Origin: Capra hircus
Lineage: Eukaryota; Chordata; Mammalia; Artiodactyla; Bovidae
Length of the DNA stretch: 64,000 bases
NCBI RefSeq assembly: GCF_001704415.2
Contig: NC_030819.1
Location: forward strand, 87,083,272-87,147,271
Direction of reading: 5' to 3'
Shown piece by piece: positions 46,241-57,949 of this stretch. A program made the position numbers and the translations under genes. The stretch's first letter is position 1. The number at the start of each line of letters is the position of its first letter. The notes beneath the pieces were generated by a model. That model worked only from the letters and a program-made list of their open reading frames with translations. It ran no database searches and was not told where the DNA came from.

Positions 46241-46475
46241 TGCTGAAGGTATCCAGTGGGACTCAGCAATGCAATCCTGCCAATCACCAGAATGAACTTC
46301 TCCAGGGATATCCCAATCCATGAGTTGTATGGGTCTCCAAATGTGGTTAGATTACAACTGATCTGACACTCTGGTGGGTGTGTTCAACCCCCAGGCTAGT
46401 TAGCTATAAGACTTGAATGCAAACACTGCAACTAGGTACAATATTTTACAGAGATCATTGGAGAAATAACTCCAG

Positions 46476-46502
46476 AAAAAAAAAAAAAAAAAAAAAAAAA
46501 AA
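46476..46502. repeat. A27 tract inside the BovB 5' region
   Basis: Uninterrupted run of 27 A between tccag and gagtcgg. It sits inside the BovB sequence, not at a 3' tail, and appears to be an expansion of an A-rich piece of the 5' region. Confidence 0.9.
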
Positions 46503-46584
46503 GAGTCGGAGCCAAAGCAAAAACAACACCCAGTTGTGGATGTGACTGGTGATGGAAGTAAAGTCCGATGCTGTAAAGAGCAAT

Positions 46585-47880
46585 ACTGTATAGGAACTTG
46601 GAATGTTAGGTCAATGAATCAAGGCAAGTTGGAGTGTTCCAACAGGAGATGTCAAGAGTAAACATTGACATGTTAGGAATTAGTGAACTAAAATGGACTG
46701 GAATGAGTGAATTTAACACAGATGACCATTATAGTAACTATTGTGGTCAAAAATCCCTTAGAGAAATGGACTAGGCATCATAGTCAACAAAAGAATTAGA
46801 AATGCAGTACTTGGATGTGATCTCAGAATGACCTCTGTTTGTTTCCAAGGGAAACCATTCAGTATCAGAGTAACCCAAATCTATGCCCCGACCAATAATG
46901 CGGAAGAAGCTGAAGTTGAATGGTTCTATGAAGACCTACAAGACCTTCTAGAACTAACACCCCAAAAAGATGTCATTTTCATTAAGGGAAATGGAATGCA
47001 AAAAGTAGGAAGTCAAGAGATAACTGGAATAACAGGCACATTTGGCCTTGGAATACAAAACCAAGCAGGCAAAAGACTAACAGAGTTTTGCCAAGAGAAT
47101 GCACTGGTCATAGCAAACACCGTCTTCTGACAACACAAGAGAAGACTCTACACATGGACATTACCAGAAGGTCAATACAGAAATCAGATTGACTATATTC
47201 TTTGCAGATGAAGAAGGAGAAATTCTATACAATCAGCAAAAATAAGACTGGAGCTGACTGAGACTCAGATCATGAACTACTTATTGCCAAATTCGGACTT
47301 AATTGAAGAAAGTAGGGAAAACTACTAGACCATTCAGATATGACCTAAATCAAATCCCTTACAATTATACAGTGGAAGTGACAGATAGATTTAAGGCATT
47401 AGATCTAATAGACAAAGTGTCTGAAGAACTATGGACAGAGGTTTGTGACATTGTACAAGAGGCAGTGATCAAGACAATCCCCAAGAATAAGAAATGCAAA
47501 AGGCAAAATGGTTGTCTGAGGAGGCTTTACAAATAGTTGAGGAAAAAAGAAAAACAAAAAGCAAAGGAGGGAAAAAAAACAACAACAAGTATGCACATTT
47601 AAATTCAGAGTTTCAAAGAACAGCAAGGAGAGATAAGAAAGCCTTCTTCAGTGACCAATGCAAAGATAGAGGAAAATAATAGAATAGGAAATATTAGAGA
47701 TCTCTCAAAAAAAATTAGAGATACCAAGGGAACATTTCATGCAAAGATAGGCACAATAAAGGACAGAAATCATATGGACCTAATAGAAACAGATGATATT
47801 AAGAAGAGGTGGAAAGAATACACAGAAGAATTATACAAAAAGATCTTCATGACTCAGATAATCAGACATCTTAGAAAATG
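46585..47880 (+). pseudogene. BovB endonuclease and linker pseudogene
   Basis: Frame 46828-47130 holds KPFSIRVTQIYAPTNNAEEA, EVEWFYEDLQDLLELTPQKD and then IKGNGMQKVGSQE where GDWNAKVG is expected, so the catalytic Asp/Asn pair is gone. It continues with FCQENALVIANTVF and stops. Later frames give KKVGKTTRPFRYDLNQIPYN (47303) and the basic linker around 47500-47690. As well as missense changes there are stops and small deletions. Confidence 0.85.
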
Positions 47881-48327
47881 AAGTCAAGTGCAACTTAGGA
47901 AGCATCATTATGAACAATGAACAAAGTTACTGGAGGTGATGGAATTCCAGTTGAGCTATTTCATCATATTTCATCCTAAAAGATGATGTTGTGAAAGTGT
48001 TGCATACAATATGCCAGCAAATCTGGAAAACTCAACAGTGGCCACAGGACTGTAAAAGATCAGTTTTCATGCCAGTCCCAAAAAAGGCAATGCCAAAAAA
48101 TGCTCAAACTACCACACAATTGCACTCATCTCACATGCTAGCAAAGTAATGATCAAAATTCTACAAGCTAGGCATAAGTGAAGACTACGTGAACTGTGAA
48201 CTTCCAGATGTTCATGCTGGATTTAGTTAGAAAAGGCAGAGGAACCAGAGATCAGATTGACAACATCTGTTGGATCATCAGAAAAGCAAGAGAGTTCCAG
48301 GAAAACACCTATTTCTCCTTTATTGAC

Positions 48328-50804
48328 CTTCAAGACCTTTTAGAACAAACACCCTAAAAAGATGTCCTTTTCATTATAGGGAACTGTAATACAAAAGTAG
48401 GAAGTCAAGAAACACCTGGAGTAACAGGCAAATTTGGCCTTGGAATGTGGAATGAAGCAGGACAAGGACTAATAGAGTATTGCCAAGAAAATGCACTGGT
48501 CATAGCAAACACCCTCTTCCAACAACACAAGAAAAGACTCTACACATGGACATCACCACATGGTCAACACTAAATCAGATTGATTATATTCTTTGCAGCC
48601 AAAGATGGAGAAGCTCTATACAGTCAACAAAAACAAGACCAGGAGCTGACTGTGGCTCAGATCATGAACTCCTTATTGCCAAATTCAGACTTAAATTGAA
48701 GAAAGTAGGGAAAACCACTAGACCATTCAGGTATGACCTAAATCAAATCCCTTATGATTATACAGTGAAAGTGAGAAATAGATTTAAGGGCCCAGATCTG
48801 ATAGATAGAATGCCTGAAGAACTGTGGAGTGAGGTTTGTGACACTGTACAGGACACAGGGAGCAAGAACATCTTCATGGAAAAGAAATGCAAAAAAGCAA
48901 AATGGCTGCCTGGGGAAGCCTTACAAATAGCTGTGAAAAGAAGAGAGGCAAAAAGCAAAGGAGAAAAGGAAAGATACAAGCATCTGAATGCAGAATTCCA
49001 AAGAATAGCAAGAAGAGATAAGAAAGCCTTCTTCGGCAATCAATGAAAGAAATAGAGGACAAAAACAGAATGGGAAAGACTAGAGATCTTTTCAAGAAAA
49101 TTAGAGATACCAAGGGAACATTTCATGCAAAGATGGGCTTGATAAAGGACAGAAATGGTATGGACCGAAGAGAAGCAGAAGATATTAAGAAGAGGTGGCA
49201 AGAATACACAGAAGAACTGTACAAAAAAAGATCTTCACGTCCAAGATAAACACGATGGTGTGATCATTCATCTAGAGCCAGACATTCTGGAATGTGAAGT
49301 CAAACGGGCCTTAGAAAACATCACTACGAACAAAGCTAGTGGAGGTGATGGAATTCCAGTGGAGCTGTTTCAAATCCTGAAAGATGATGCTGTGAAAGTG
49401 CTGCACTCAATATGCCAGCAAATTTGGAAAACTCAGCAGTGGCCACAGGACTGGAAAAGGTCAGTTTTCATTCCAATCGCAAAGAAAGGCAATGCCAAAG
49501 AATGCTCAAACTACTGCACAATTGCACACATCTCACATGCTAATAACGTAATGCTCAAAATTCTCCAAGCCAGGCTTCAGCAATACATGAACCATGAACT
49601 TCCTGATGTTCAAGCTGGTTTTAGAAAAGGCAAGGAACCAGAGATCAAATTGCCAACATCCACTGCATCATGGAAAAAGCAAAAGAGTTCCAGAAAAACC
49701 TCTATTTCTGCTTTATTGACTATGCCAAAGCCTTTGACTGTGTGAATCACAATAAACTGTGGAAAATACTGAAAGAGATGGGCATACCAGACCACCTGTC
49801 CTGCCTCTTGAGAAATCTGTATGCAGGTTAGGAAGCAACAGTTAGAACTGAACATGGAAAAACAGACTGGTTCCAAATAAGAAAAGGAGTACCTCAAGGC
49901 TGCATATTGTCATCCTGCTTATTTAACTTATATGTAGAGTACATCATGAGAAATACTGGGCTGGAAGAAGCACAAGCTTGAATCAAGTTTGCCGGGAGAA
50001 GTATCAATAACCTCAGATATGCAGATGACACCACCCTTATGGCAGAAAGTGAAGAGGAACTAAAATGCCTCTTGATGGAAGTGAAAGAGGAGAGTGAAAA
50101 AGTTGGCTTAAAGCTCAACATTCAGAAAACGAAGATCATGGCATCTGGTCCCATCACTTCATGGGAAATAGATGGGGAAACAGTGGAAACAGTGTCAGAC
50201 TTTATTTTGGGGGGGCTCCAAAATCACTACAGATGATGATTTCAGCCATGAAATTAAAAGACGCTTACTCCTTGGAAGAAAAGTTATGATCAACCTAGAT
50301 AGGATATTCAAAAGCAGAGACATTACTTTGCCAATTAAGTTCCATCTAGTCAAGGCTATGGTTTTTCCTGTGGTTATGTATGGATGTGAGAGTTGGACTG
50401 TGAAGAAGACTGAGTGCTAAAGAATTGATTCTTTTGAACTGTGGTGTTGGAGAAGACTCTTGAGAGTCCCTTGAACTGCCAGGAGATCCAACCAGTCCAT
50501 TCTGCAGGAGATCAACCCTGGGATTTCTTTGGAAAGAATGATGCTAAAGCTGAAACTCCAGTACTTTGGCCACTTCCTGCGAAGTGTTGACTCATTGAAA
50601 AATACTCTGATGCTGGGAGGGATTGGGGCCAGGAGGAGAAGGGGACGATAGAGGATGAGATGGCTGGATGACATCACTGACTCGATGGACGTGAGTCTGA
50701 GTGAACTCCAGGAGTTGGTGATGGACAGGGAGGCCTGGCGTGCTGTGATTCATGGGGTCGCGAAAATTCGGACACGACTGAGTGACTGAACTTAACTGAA
50801 CTGA
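48328..50804 (+). mobile_element. BovB LINE (type 1) nested in BovB
   Basis: 5'-truncated in the endonuclease (starts ttcaagaccttttagaac) and complete to the 3' tail gactgaacttaactgaactg. At 2.5 kb it is the longest uninterrupted BovB in the window. It cuts its host just after RT motif A starts. No clear target duplication; the shared att at the right junction makes the exact boundary ambiguous by a few bases. Confidence 0.92.
48330..50440 (+). pseudogene. BovB endonuclease-RT pseudogene, best-preserved polyprotein here
   Basis: Frame 48480-49046 (188 codons) covers the endonuclease end NQIDYILCSQRWR, the histidine block GADCGSDHELLIAKFRLKL and the linker. Frame 49155-49745 (196 codons) covers DILECEVKRALENITTNKAS, GDGIPVELFQILKDDAVKVL, WPQDWKRSVFIPIAKKGN and NYCTIAHISHANNVMLKILQ. 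Motif A sits near 49700-49750, motif C tatgcagatgacacc at 50016 (YADD). Stops occur at atgcaggttagg (49828) and gcacaagcttga (49980), with frameshifts between blocks. Confidence 0.9.
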
Positions 50805-51640
50805 TTAAGCCAAAGTCTTTGACAGTGTGGATCACAACAAACTGGGAAATTTTTCAACTAATCGGACTACCAGACCACCTCACTTGTCTCCTGAGAAATC
50901 TGTATGCAGGTCAAGAAGTCCAGTTAGAGCTGGACATGGAACAAAAGACTGGTTCCAAATCAGAAAAGTTGTCTTAAAGCTCAACATTCAGAAAACTAAG
51001 ATCATGGCATCTGATCCCATCACTTCATGGGAAATAGATGGAGAAACAGTGACAGGCTATTTATTTGGGCTCCAAAATCACTGAGTTTTTGACTGCAGCC
51101 ATGAAATTTAAAGACACTTGCTCTTTAGAAGAAAATATATGACCAGTCTAGACAACCTATTAAAGATCAGAGACATCACTTTGCCAACAAGGGTCCATCT
51201 ATTGAAACATATGGTTTTTCTAGTAGTCATGTATGGGTGTGAGATTTGGACTATAAAGAAAGCTGAGCACCAAAAATTTATATTTTTGAGTTGTGGTATG
51301 GGAGAAAACTCTTGAAAGTCCCTTGGACTGCAAGGAGATAAAACCAGTCCATCCCAAAGCAAATCAGTCCTGAATATTCATTGAAAGGACTGATGCTGAA
51401 GCTGAAACTCCAATACTTTGGCCACCTGATGCGAAGAACTGACTCATTGGAAAAGACCTTGAGACTGGGAAAAATTGATGGCAGGAGAAGGGACCAACAG
51501 AGGATGAGATGGTTGGATGGCATCACTGACTAATGGACATGAGTTTGAATAATGTCCAGGAGTTGCTGATGGACACGGAAGGCTTGTTTGTTGCAATCCA
51601 TAGAGTCACAAAGAATCAAACACGACTGCTTGACTGAACT
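50805..51640 (+). pseudogene. BovB RT C-terminal remnant of the host element
   Basis: After the nested copy the host resumes with DSVDHNKL-like sequence, then jumps from the GTKDWFQI block (50940) to KLNIQKTKIMASDPITSWEI (50977), so motifs B and C are deleted. C-terminal [20 protein letters not shown] at about 51397-51455. Confidence 0.82.
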
Positions 51641-51999
51641 GAACTGATGGTGAGAATGGTCCCCAAGACCTGAAACTTCTTTGGAGAGATACAAGTTCCT
51701 GAGAGGATGGTGACATAAAAAGGGTAAAGACAGAGAACTCCTGGGCAGGAATTTGTGCCCTGAGGGATGGAGGGAATTCTGAAACAGGAGGAATTCCCTG
51801 CACTGGGAAGCTCCCACACAGTCAGGCCCAAGTGGAAGATGCAGAGTCAGAAAACCGGATAAAACAGACACTTAGAGGGCAGAAAACAGTTATGCTTTTC
51901 AGACTTTTACCAGCTCAGGATCTGTGGCCCTGACTGTACTGCACATTCAGGGAATTGAGAGCCTTATATACCTCTCCAGTGCACATGACACTTGTGGCA

Positions 52000-52575
52000 C
52001 AGAGGGCAAACCTGGCCAGCCAAGTGAGGGTGAGCATACAAACCCCTGAAGTGCACACAACCCTCACAGACCAAAATGTGGGCCTGGATGCAGACAGAGA
52101 GGGGAGGCATACAAATTTGGGCAGTGCACAGAGGGTGGACCTGGAAGCTGAAGGAAGAACGCATAAGCCCCACGACAAGAAGGGCAGACTGGTGAGAAAA
52201 AAACAAGAGCACACAAACCCTGGGACAAGGAGTGCAGGCACAGGGTGCTGAAACACGTGCACAGCAGCCCTGTGACACAGAGGAATTCTTGGGGTGCCAA
52301 AATTAAACTGCACACCAGCCCCGCAAAGCAGAGGACAGGACTGAAGAGCTTAGACAAGTGCAGACCAGCCTTCGACCCAGAACGCAGACATGGGAGCCAA
52401 GACAAGTGAAAACAGACCCCACCAAGCAGAGGGCAAGCTTGGAGAGCCGAACAAATGCACAAAAAGCACTGTGTGTCACAGAGGGCGAGCTCAGGGCCCT
52501 GAGGGAAGCCCACACAGGTGTCCATGCTGCAAAGGGCACAGGAAGAGATCCACACAAGCCCCTAGGTAGCAAGAT
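52000..52575. repeat. Degenerate tandem array of ~50-bp GC-rich units in an L1 5' UTR
   Basis: Unit starts marked by cagaggg/caaggag/cagaacg-type heptamers fall at about 52129, 52177, 52226, 52277, 52328, 52378, 52427, 52478 and 52530, a spacing of 48-52 bp, with less regular units from 52000. Each unit follows the pattern cagagggcgagc, ggagagc, acaaatgcacac, agcccc(t)gtgaca. The array is among the most GC-rich stretches of the window and keeps several frames open on both strands, which are not genes. Confidence 0.85.
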
Positions 52576-52948
52576 TCAGCCAGGCGTGCAGGGAGGCACA
52601 GGGGAACAGAAGCACTGGCAATGATCCCAGGGACAGGCAGAGGGCTGGTGGCAGTGAAGACATGTTGGGATGGCCACTTTGAAGCAGCTGTGAAAAAGAT
52701 GCATCTAACACTGCCAAGGTCAGAGGACTTACCAAAGGAATACTGAACCCATGGACACTGCCAAAACTTACTACTGGACACTGCACTGCCCCTAAGAGAG
52801 ATGAGATCCAGTTCCATCAACCAGGACAAGCACAAGTTCCCCGAGCCTGGAAAACATCACAGGACATAAACCCAACCCCATCCGCGGGGGCAGACTCCAC
52901 AACCAAGAAGAACTGCGACCTTGAGACCCTTCTTTTTTTTTTTTTTTT

Positions 52949-53069
52949 CTTATAAATTACACTGTTTATTCCCACTACATAGTTCCAACTTCACATTAGT
53001 CATTCATGGTGCTGTGGAGTTTTTCTCTTTGCCTTTCTTGTTAATAGAAAAAAAATTAATTTAAAGATT

Positions 53070-53101
<32 letters not shown>

Positions 53102-53179
53102 GTAAATTACACTTTATTTCCCCTACATATTTACAGATTCACATTAGCCTTTTGCAGTACTGTGGAGTTTTCTACTTTA
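52949..53179. repeat. Tandem duplication (offset 150 bp) with TTTC microsatellite between copies
   Basis: ataaattacactgtttatt to ggtgctgtggagttttt (52951-53032) recurs as gtaaattacactttattt to agtactgtggagttttc (53101-53182). The linker carries (TTTC)n at 53068-53101. Both lie in the L1 5' UTR. Confidence 0.8.
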
Positions 53180-54163
53180 GTTATCTTGCTAAAAAAATTT
53201 TTTTTTTCTTTTTCACAATTTTTTTGATAAGTTTTTTGATTTGGTTTTTGATATATTCAACTGCTTTTCCTGTAGTTCTTCACTGGCTGCAGCTATTCTT
53301 GAATATATATAAATCATTTCCACATACATCTATTTAATTTTGCTTTTCTATTTTTTCTTTTCTCTCGTTTTTTACACTCTTTTCCACCCCTACATTTCTC
53401 TTTTCCCTCCCTTCTCTTCTTTTTGTTCCTTTATTTTTTTCTTCTCCCCTTTTTGCTTCACTCTTTATTTTTTCACCTAGTAAGTTAAGCTGATGTGCTT
53501 CTTTTGCTATATTCCCCAGATGGCCCTCTGCTCATGCTCAGTTTTCCAAATTAATAATTATCCAGCTCTTTTTATTGGCTGATATTACTCTTTTTTTATG
53601 TTTAGACAATTTTTATTTAAGTACAGAATTTTATTTTTATTTTTTATTTTTACTTTATTTTACTTTACAAATAGTGTATTGGTTTTGCCATACTATATCA
53701 CTTTTGGTTACTCTTTTTGGCCAAGTCAATCTCCTGTACTCTTTTCTTTATAATACTTCGGTTAAAACTGTGAAAGTGTGGGTCTATGCCCCATTATTTC
53801 TGTAATTATCTTGATTTGCTTAATTAAGTTTGATCTGCTTGATCTCCAAGCACTAGACCATAGGCACAAATCACTCCTAACAAGAAATCATCACAAACCA
53901 CTAAACAAACTTTTCCCTCCAAGGGCAAAAAAAAAAAAACAAAAAGAAGAAGGAATACAACCCTAAAGCCTAGGGGCAAGGAGATCTCAAGTGGAGTAAG
54001 TTAGAAGGAAAAATGATGAAAAGACAGGAAAAAAAGCACAAATGAAAAAGCAAGGTAGTAGAAACTCACAAGACCAAATAAATGAAAAGGAAATAAAGCA
54101 AGTCTCCCTGGAAGAGAATTCAAAATAAAGATAGTAAAGATACTCTGAAGACTTGAGAATAGA

Positions 54164-54900
54164 ATGGAGAAAATGCAAGAAACGTTTAACACAATAAATA
54201 CAGTCACCAGGGACATAGAAGAAATAAAGAATAAGCAAACAGAAATGAATAGCACAATTACTGAAATGAAAAATACTCTAGAAAGAACCAATAGCAGAAT
54301 AACTGAGGCAGAGGAATGGATAAGTGACCTGGAAGACAGAATGGTGAAAATAATCACTGTAGAGCAGAATAAAAGGAAAAGAATGAAAAGTATTGAGGAT
54401 AGCCTCAGAGACACTTGGCACGATATTAAAAGCACCAATATTTGAGTAAAAGGGGCCCCAGAAAGAGAAGAAAGAAAGGCACTGAGAAAGTTTTTTAAGA
54501 AGTTAGGGTTGAAAACTTCCCCAACATTGGAAAGGAAAGAGTCATTCAAGTCCAAGAAGGGCAGAGAGTCCCATACAAGATAAAGCCAAGGAGAAATACA
54601 TCAAGATGCATATTAATCAAACTAATAGAGATTAATCACAAGGAAAGAATATTAAAATCAGCAAGGGAAAAGCAACAAGTAACATACCAGGGAAAACCCA
54701 TACAGCTAACAGCAGATATTTCAGCAGAATCTCTGCAAGCCAGAAGCAAAATATATTTAAAGTAATGAAAGAGAAAATATCTGCAACCAAGATACTATAC
54801 CTGGCAAAGATCTCATTCAAAGTTGATGGAGAAATCAATAACTATACAGACAAGAAGATGTTAAGAGAATTCGGCATCATCAAACAAGCTTTTCAATAAA
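54164..54900 (+). pseudogene. L1 ORF1 pseudogene
   Basis: Opens at 54164 with a 93-codon frame: MEKMQETFNTINTVTRDIEE, then the heptad-like coiled coil TEMNSTITEMKNTLERTNSR and ITEAEEWISDLEDRM, then SIEDSLRDTWHDIKSTNI. It stops at a tga where the family has an arginine codon (aatatttgagtaa). Downstream, nucleic-acid-binding blocks persist out of frame: aacttccccaacattggaaa, gtcccatacaagataaagcc, gcagaatctctgcaagccag. Normally ORF1p trimerises and binds L1 RNA. Confidence 0.88.
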
Positions 54901-54989
54901 TACTAAGGGGATTTACATAGCCAGTAGACACAAGACAAGGAAAAGACCTACAAAAACAAACCCAAAACAATCAAGGAAATGCCAATAGA

Positions 54990-55568
54990 AACATATATAT
55001 CAATAATTACATTACATGTAAATAGAGATTAGTGCACCAACCAAAAGATACAGATTGACTGAATGGATAGAAAAATGGGATCCATATATATGCTGCCTAC
55101 AAGATACCCACTTCAGACCTAGAGACACATACAGATGGAAAGTAAAAGGATAGAAAAAGATATTCCATGTGGATGAAAACCAAAAAGCTGGAGTGGCGAT
55201 CCTTATTTCAGATAAAAGAAATTTTAAAATAAAGAATATCATAAGAGACAAAGGACTGTAAATAATGATCAAGGGATCAATCCAAGAAGACATACAACTA
55301 TAAATATTTATGCACCCATGATAGGAGCACATCAATACATAAGGAGGCAAGAATATACAATGGGGCATATAGCCTCTTCAATAAGTGGTCCTGGTAAAAC
55401 TGGACATCTACATGCAAAAGAATGAAATTAGACACTTCCTAATGCCATATATGAAGATAAACACAAACTGGATTAACAAACTAAATGTGAGACACAAATT
55501 ATAAAAATTTTAGAGGAAAACATAGGCAGAACACTCAGTGGCATAAATCAAAGCAAGATCTTCTATGA

Positions 55569-55599
<31 letters not shown>

Positions 55600-56530
55600 A
55601 AGTTACTTCAGTCATGTCTGACTCTGTGTGACCCCATAGATGGCAGACCACCAGGCTCCACCACACCTGGGATTCTCCAGGCAAGAACACTGGAGTGGGT
55701 TGCCATTTGCTTCCCCAATGCATGAAAGTGAAAAGTGAAAGTGAAGTCACTTAGTCGTGTCCGACTTTTAGGGACCCCATGGACTGCAGCCTACCAGGCT
55801 CCTCCATCCATGGGATCCTTCAGGCAAGGTCATCCTAGAGTAATGGAAATAAAAGCAAAACTAAACAAGTGGGACTTAATTAAAAGCTTTTGGACAGCAA
55901 ATGAAAGTACAAACAAGGTGAAAATACAACTCTCAGAATGGGATAAAATAATAGCAAATGACAACAAATTAATTTCCAAAATATACAAGCAGCTCATACA
56001 ATTGAATACCAGGCAAGCAAACAGCCCAATTAAAAAAGTGGGGAAAAGACCTAAAAAGACATTTCTCCAAAGAAAACATACAGATGGCTAATAAACACAT
56101 GAAAAGATGCTCAACATCACTATTACTGAAATGTAAATCAAAACCACAATGAGGTATCGTCTCACGCCAGTCAAAATGTCCATCATCAAAATCTGCAAAC
56201 AGTAAATCCTGCAGAGGGTGTAGATAAGAGGGAATCTTCTTACACTGTTATTGGGAATGCAAACTGGTACAGCCACTATGGAGAACAGTGTAGAAATTCC
56301 TTTAAAAACCTAGAAAAAAAATTGCCATATGACCCAGCAATCCCACTGCTGGACATATACACTAAGGAAACCAGAATTGAAAGAGACACATGTGCCCCAA
56401 TGTTCATTGCAGCACTGTTTACAATAGCTAAGATATGGAAGCAGCCTAGATGTCCATCAGCAGATGAATAGACAAGGAAATTGTGGTACATATATACAAT
56501 GGAATATTACTCAGCTATAATAAAAAAAGA
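54990..56530 (+). pseudogene. L1 ORF2 pseudogene lacking the reverse transcriptase
   Basis: Endonuclease start: catatatatcaataattaca, ccaaccaaaagatacagatt, gctgcctacaagatacccac (about 54990-55110). At about 55344 the endonuclease text 'caatacataagg' passes directly into the C-terminal text 'aggcaagaatatacaatgg', so about half of ORF2, including the whole RT palm, is missing. After the Bov-A2, 55826-56530 is the C-terminal region (tggaagcagcctagatgtcc near 56439). Confidence 0.85.
55571..55823 (-). mobile_element. Bov-A2 SINE with expanded CTG tail, in L1 ORF2
   Basis: The tail is (CTG)9 plus two bases at 55571-55599, against about four units in the other two Bov-A2 copies. Body: ttacttcagtcatgtctgac, linker gcatgaaagtgaaaagtg, second unit to gatccttcaggcaag. 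The 5' end is truncated by a few tens of bases. No clean target duplication. Confidence 0.9.
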
Positions 56531-57949
56531 ATGCATTTGAGTAAGTTTTAATGAGATGGATGAAACTGTAGCCTATTATGCAGAGTGAAGTAGTCAGAAA
56601 AAGAAACATGAATACAGTATACTAACACATATATATGTAATTTAGAAAGATGGTAATGACAATACTATATATAAGACAGAAAAAGAGACACAGATGTAAA
56701 GAACAGATTTTTGGACTCTGTGAGAGAAGGCGAGGGTTGGTTGATTTGAGAGAATGACACTGACGCATGTATATTACCATATGTAAAATAGAGGACCAGT
56801 GCAAATTCGATGCATGAAGCAGGGCACTCAAAGTCAGTGCTCTGGGACAACACAGAGGGATGGGATGGGGAGGAAGGTGGTAGTGGGGTTCAGGATGGGG
56901 GGAATGCATGGGCACTCAGGGCTGATTCATGTCAATATATGGGAAAAAACTACCACAATATTATAAAGTAATAGCTTTCCAATTAAAATAAATAAATTTA
57001 AAAGAAAAGAAGCCACATCAAGATGATAAGAGGTGTGCAATCATGATGAAATCAAAACTTATATGCACTGGGTTGGTGACCCACAAACAGGAAAATAAAT
57101 ATAGCAGACTTTATCACACAGATGTGAAAGTTCTGAGTCCCACATGAAGCTCCCCAGCCTGGGTTGGGCGGGCTGAAAGCAGGAGGAGGATCTCCAAAGA
57201 AACTGGTTTTGAAGTACAACAGGGTTTGATCACAGGAATTCCACAGAACTAGGGGAAACAGAAAGTCCACTATTGCAGGGTGAATAAAAGGACTTATGTA
57301 CACCAGTATGAAGTGAACAAAAATCAGAAACATTATAAGAGTCTGGAATAGAGCTGTATGATATTATTGGAGGGTCTCCTGAAGATTTAGGGAATGCTGT
57401 GTCTCACTGCAGAAACAAAGAAACTGGCCATTGTAGTTCTGGGGAGGACTCTTTCCGTTTTAGCTTTCCTGGAGGCTGAAATTTTCTCACCAAGGTCTGA
57501 TCTCACACATCAACCTATAGACTTCAGTATTAGGTTGCATCAAACCAAATAACCAACAGAGTGGGTACATAAAGCTATCCATCAGCAGACAGGCTGCTTA
57601 AAGTCTTTCTGAGCATTAAGTTGTCCAGTAAACACAGTCCTTGATACATCGCAGCTTACTGGATGGACAAGACCCAGCTCCACACACCAGTTGGCAAGAA
57701 TCAGTCTCTCCCACCATAAGACCTACACAAACTCTTAGCCTCATCCACAAAGGAGCAGACAGCAGAAGCAAGAACTACTACTTTGCGGTTTGTAGAAAAG
57801 AAAATGCAATCACAAAAAGTGAAACTAAATGATATGGCAGAGGAATAAGTCCCAGATGAAGAAACAAGTTAAAATCCCAGAAGAATAAGTGAAGTGGAAC
57901 TAGGTAATATATTTTTTTAAAAAATCATAATAATGCTATAAAGGTGATT

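Larger units (their letters stand above)
46245..51646 (+). mobile_element. Near full-length BovB LINE (type 2) carrying a nested BovB
   Basis: Left part 46245-48327: probable 5' UTR (ggagaaataactccag before an A27 tract, gagccaaagcaaaaacaac after it), endonuclease, linker and RT up to motif A (ctcctttattgacc). Right part 50805-51646 resumes at gccaaagtctttgacagtgt and runs to the tail gactgaactgaactgatgg. A second BovB lies between. The 5' limit is uncertain. With the insert removed this would be one of the longest BovB copies here. Confidence 0.85.
51647..57006 (+). mobile_element. L1 with complete-looking 5' UTR, ORF1, deleted ORF2 and 3' end
   Basis: 5' UTR 51647-54150 (with a tandem array, then T-rich stretches), ORF1 54164-54900, ORF2 start 54990-55344, internal deletion, ORF2 C-terminus 55345-56530 interrupted by a Bov-A2, 3' UTR 56530-57006 ending aataaataaatttaaaag. 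The 5' limit is set by the end of the upstream BovB. Cattle-type L1, younger than the minus-strand L1s at 35-46 kb judging by fewer mismatches to remembered consensus. Confidence 0.85.

Noticed and set aside
48480..49745. Potentially active BovB
   Set aside because: Long frames of 188 and 196 codons, but the copy is 5'-truncated and has stops at 49828 and 49980 plus frameshifts.
52000..52575. CRISPR-like regular repeat spacing
   Set aside because: There is no constant direct repeat alternating with unique spacers; the whole 50-bp unit is repeated with drift. The genome is mammalian.
51955..52835. Cluster of overlapping frames of 65-163 codons on both strands, some cysteine-rich
   Set aside because: They coincide with the GC-rich tandem array in the L1 5' UTR. 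Several frames are open at once on both strands, the residues repeat with the 50-bp period, and there is no known domain.
54164..54445. 93-codon coiled-coil frame as a host gene
   Set aside because: Sequence, position after an L1 5' UTR and downstream broken blocks identify it as L1 ORF1.
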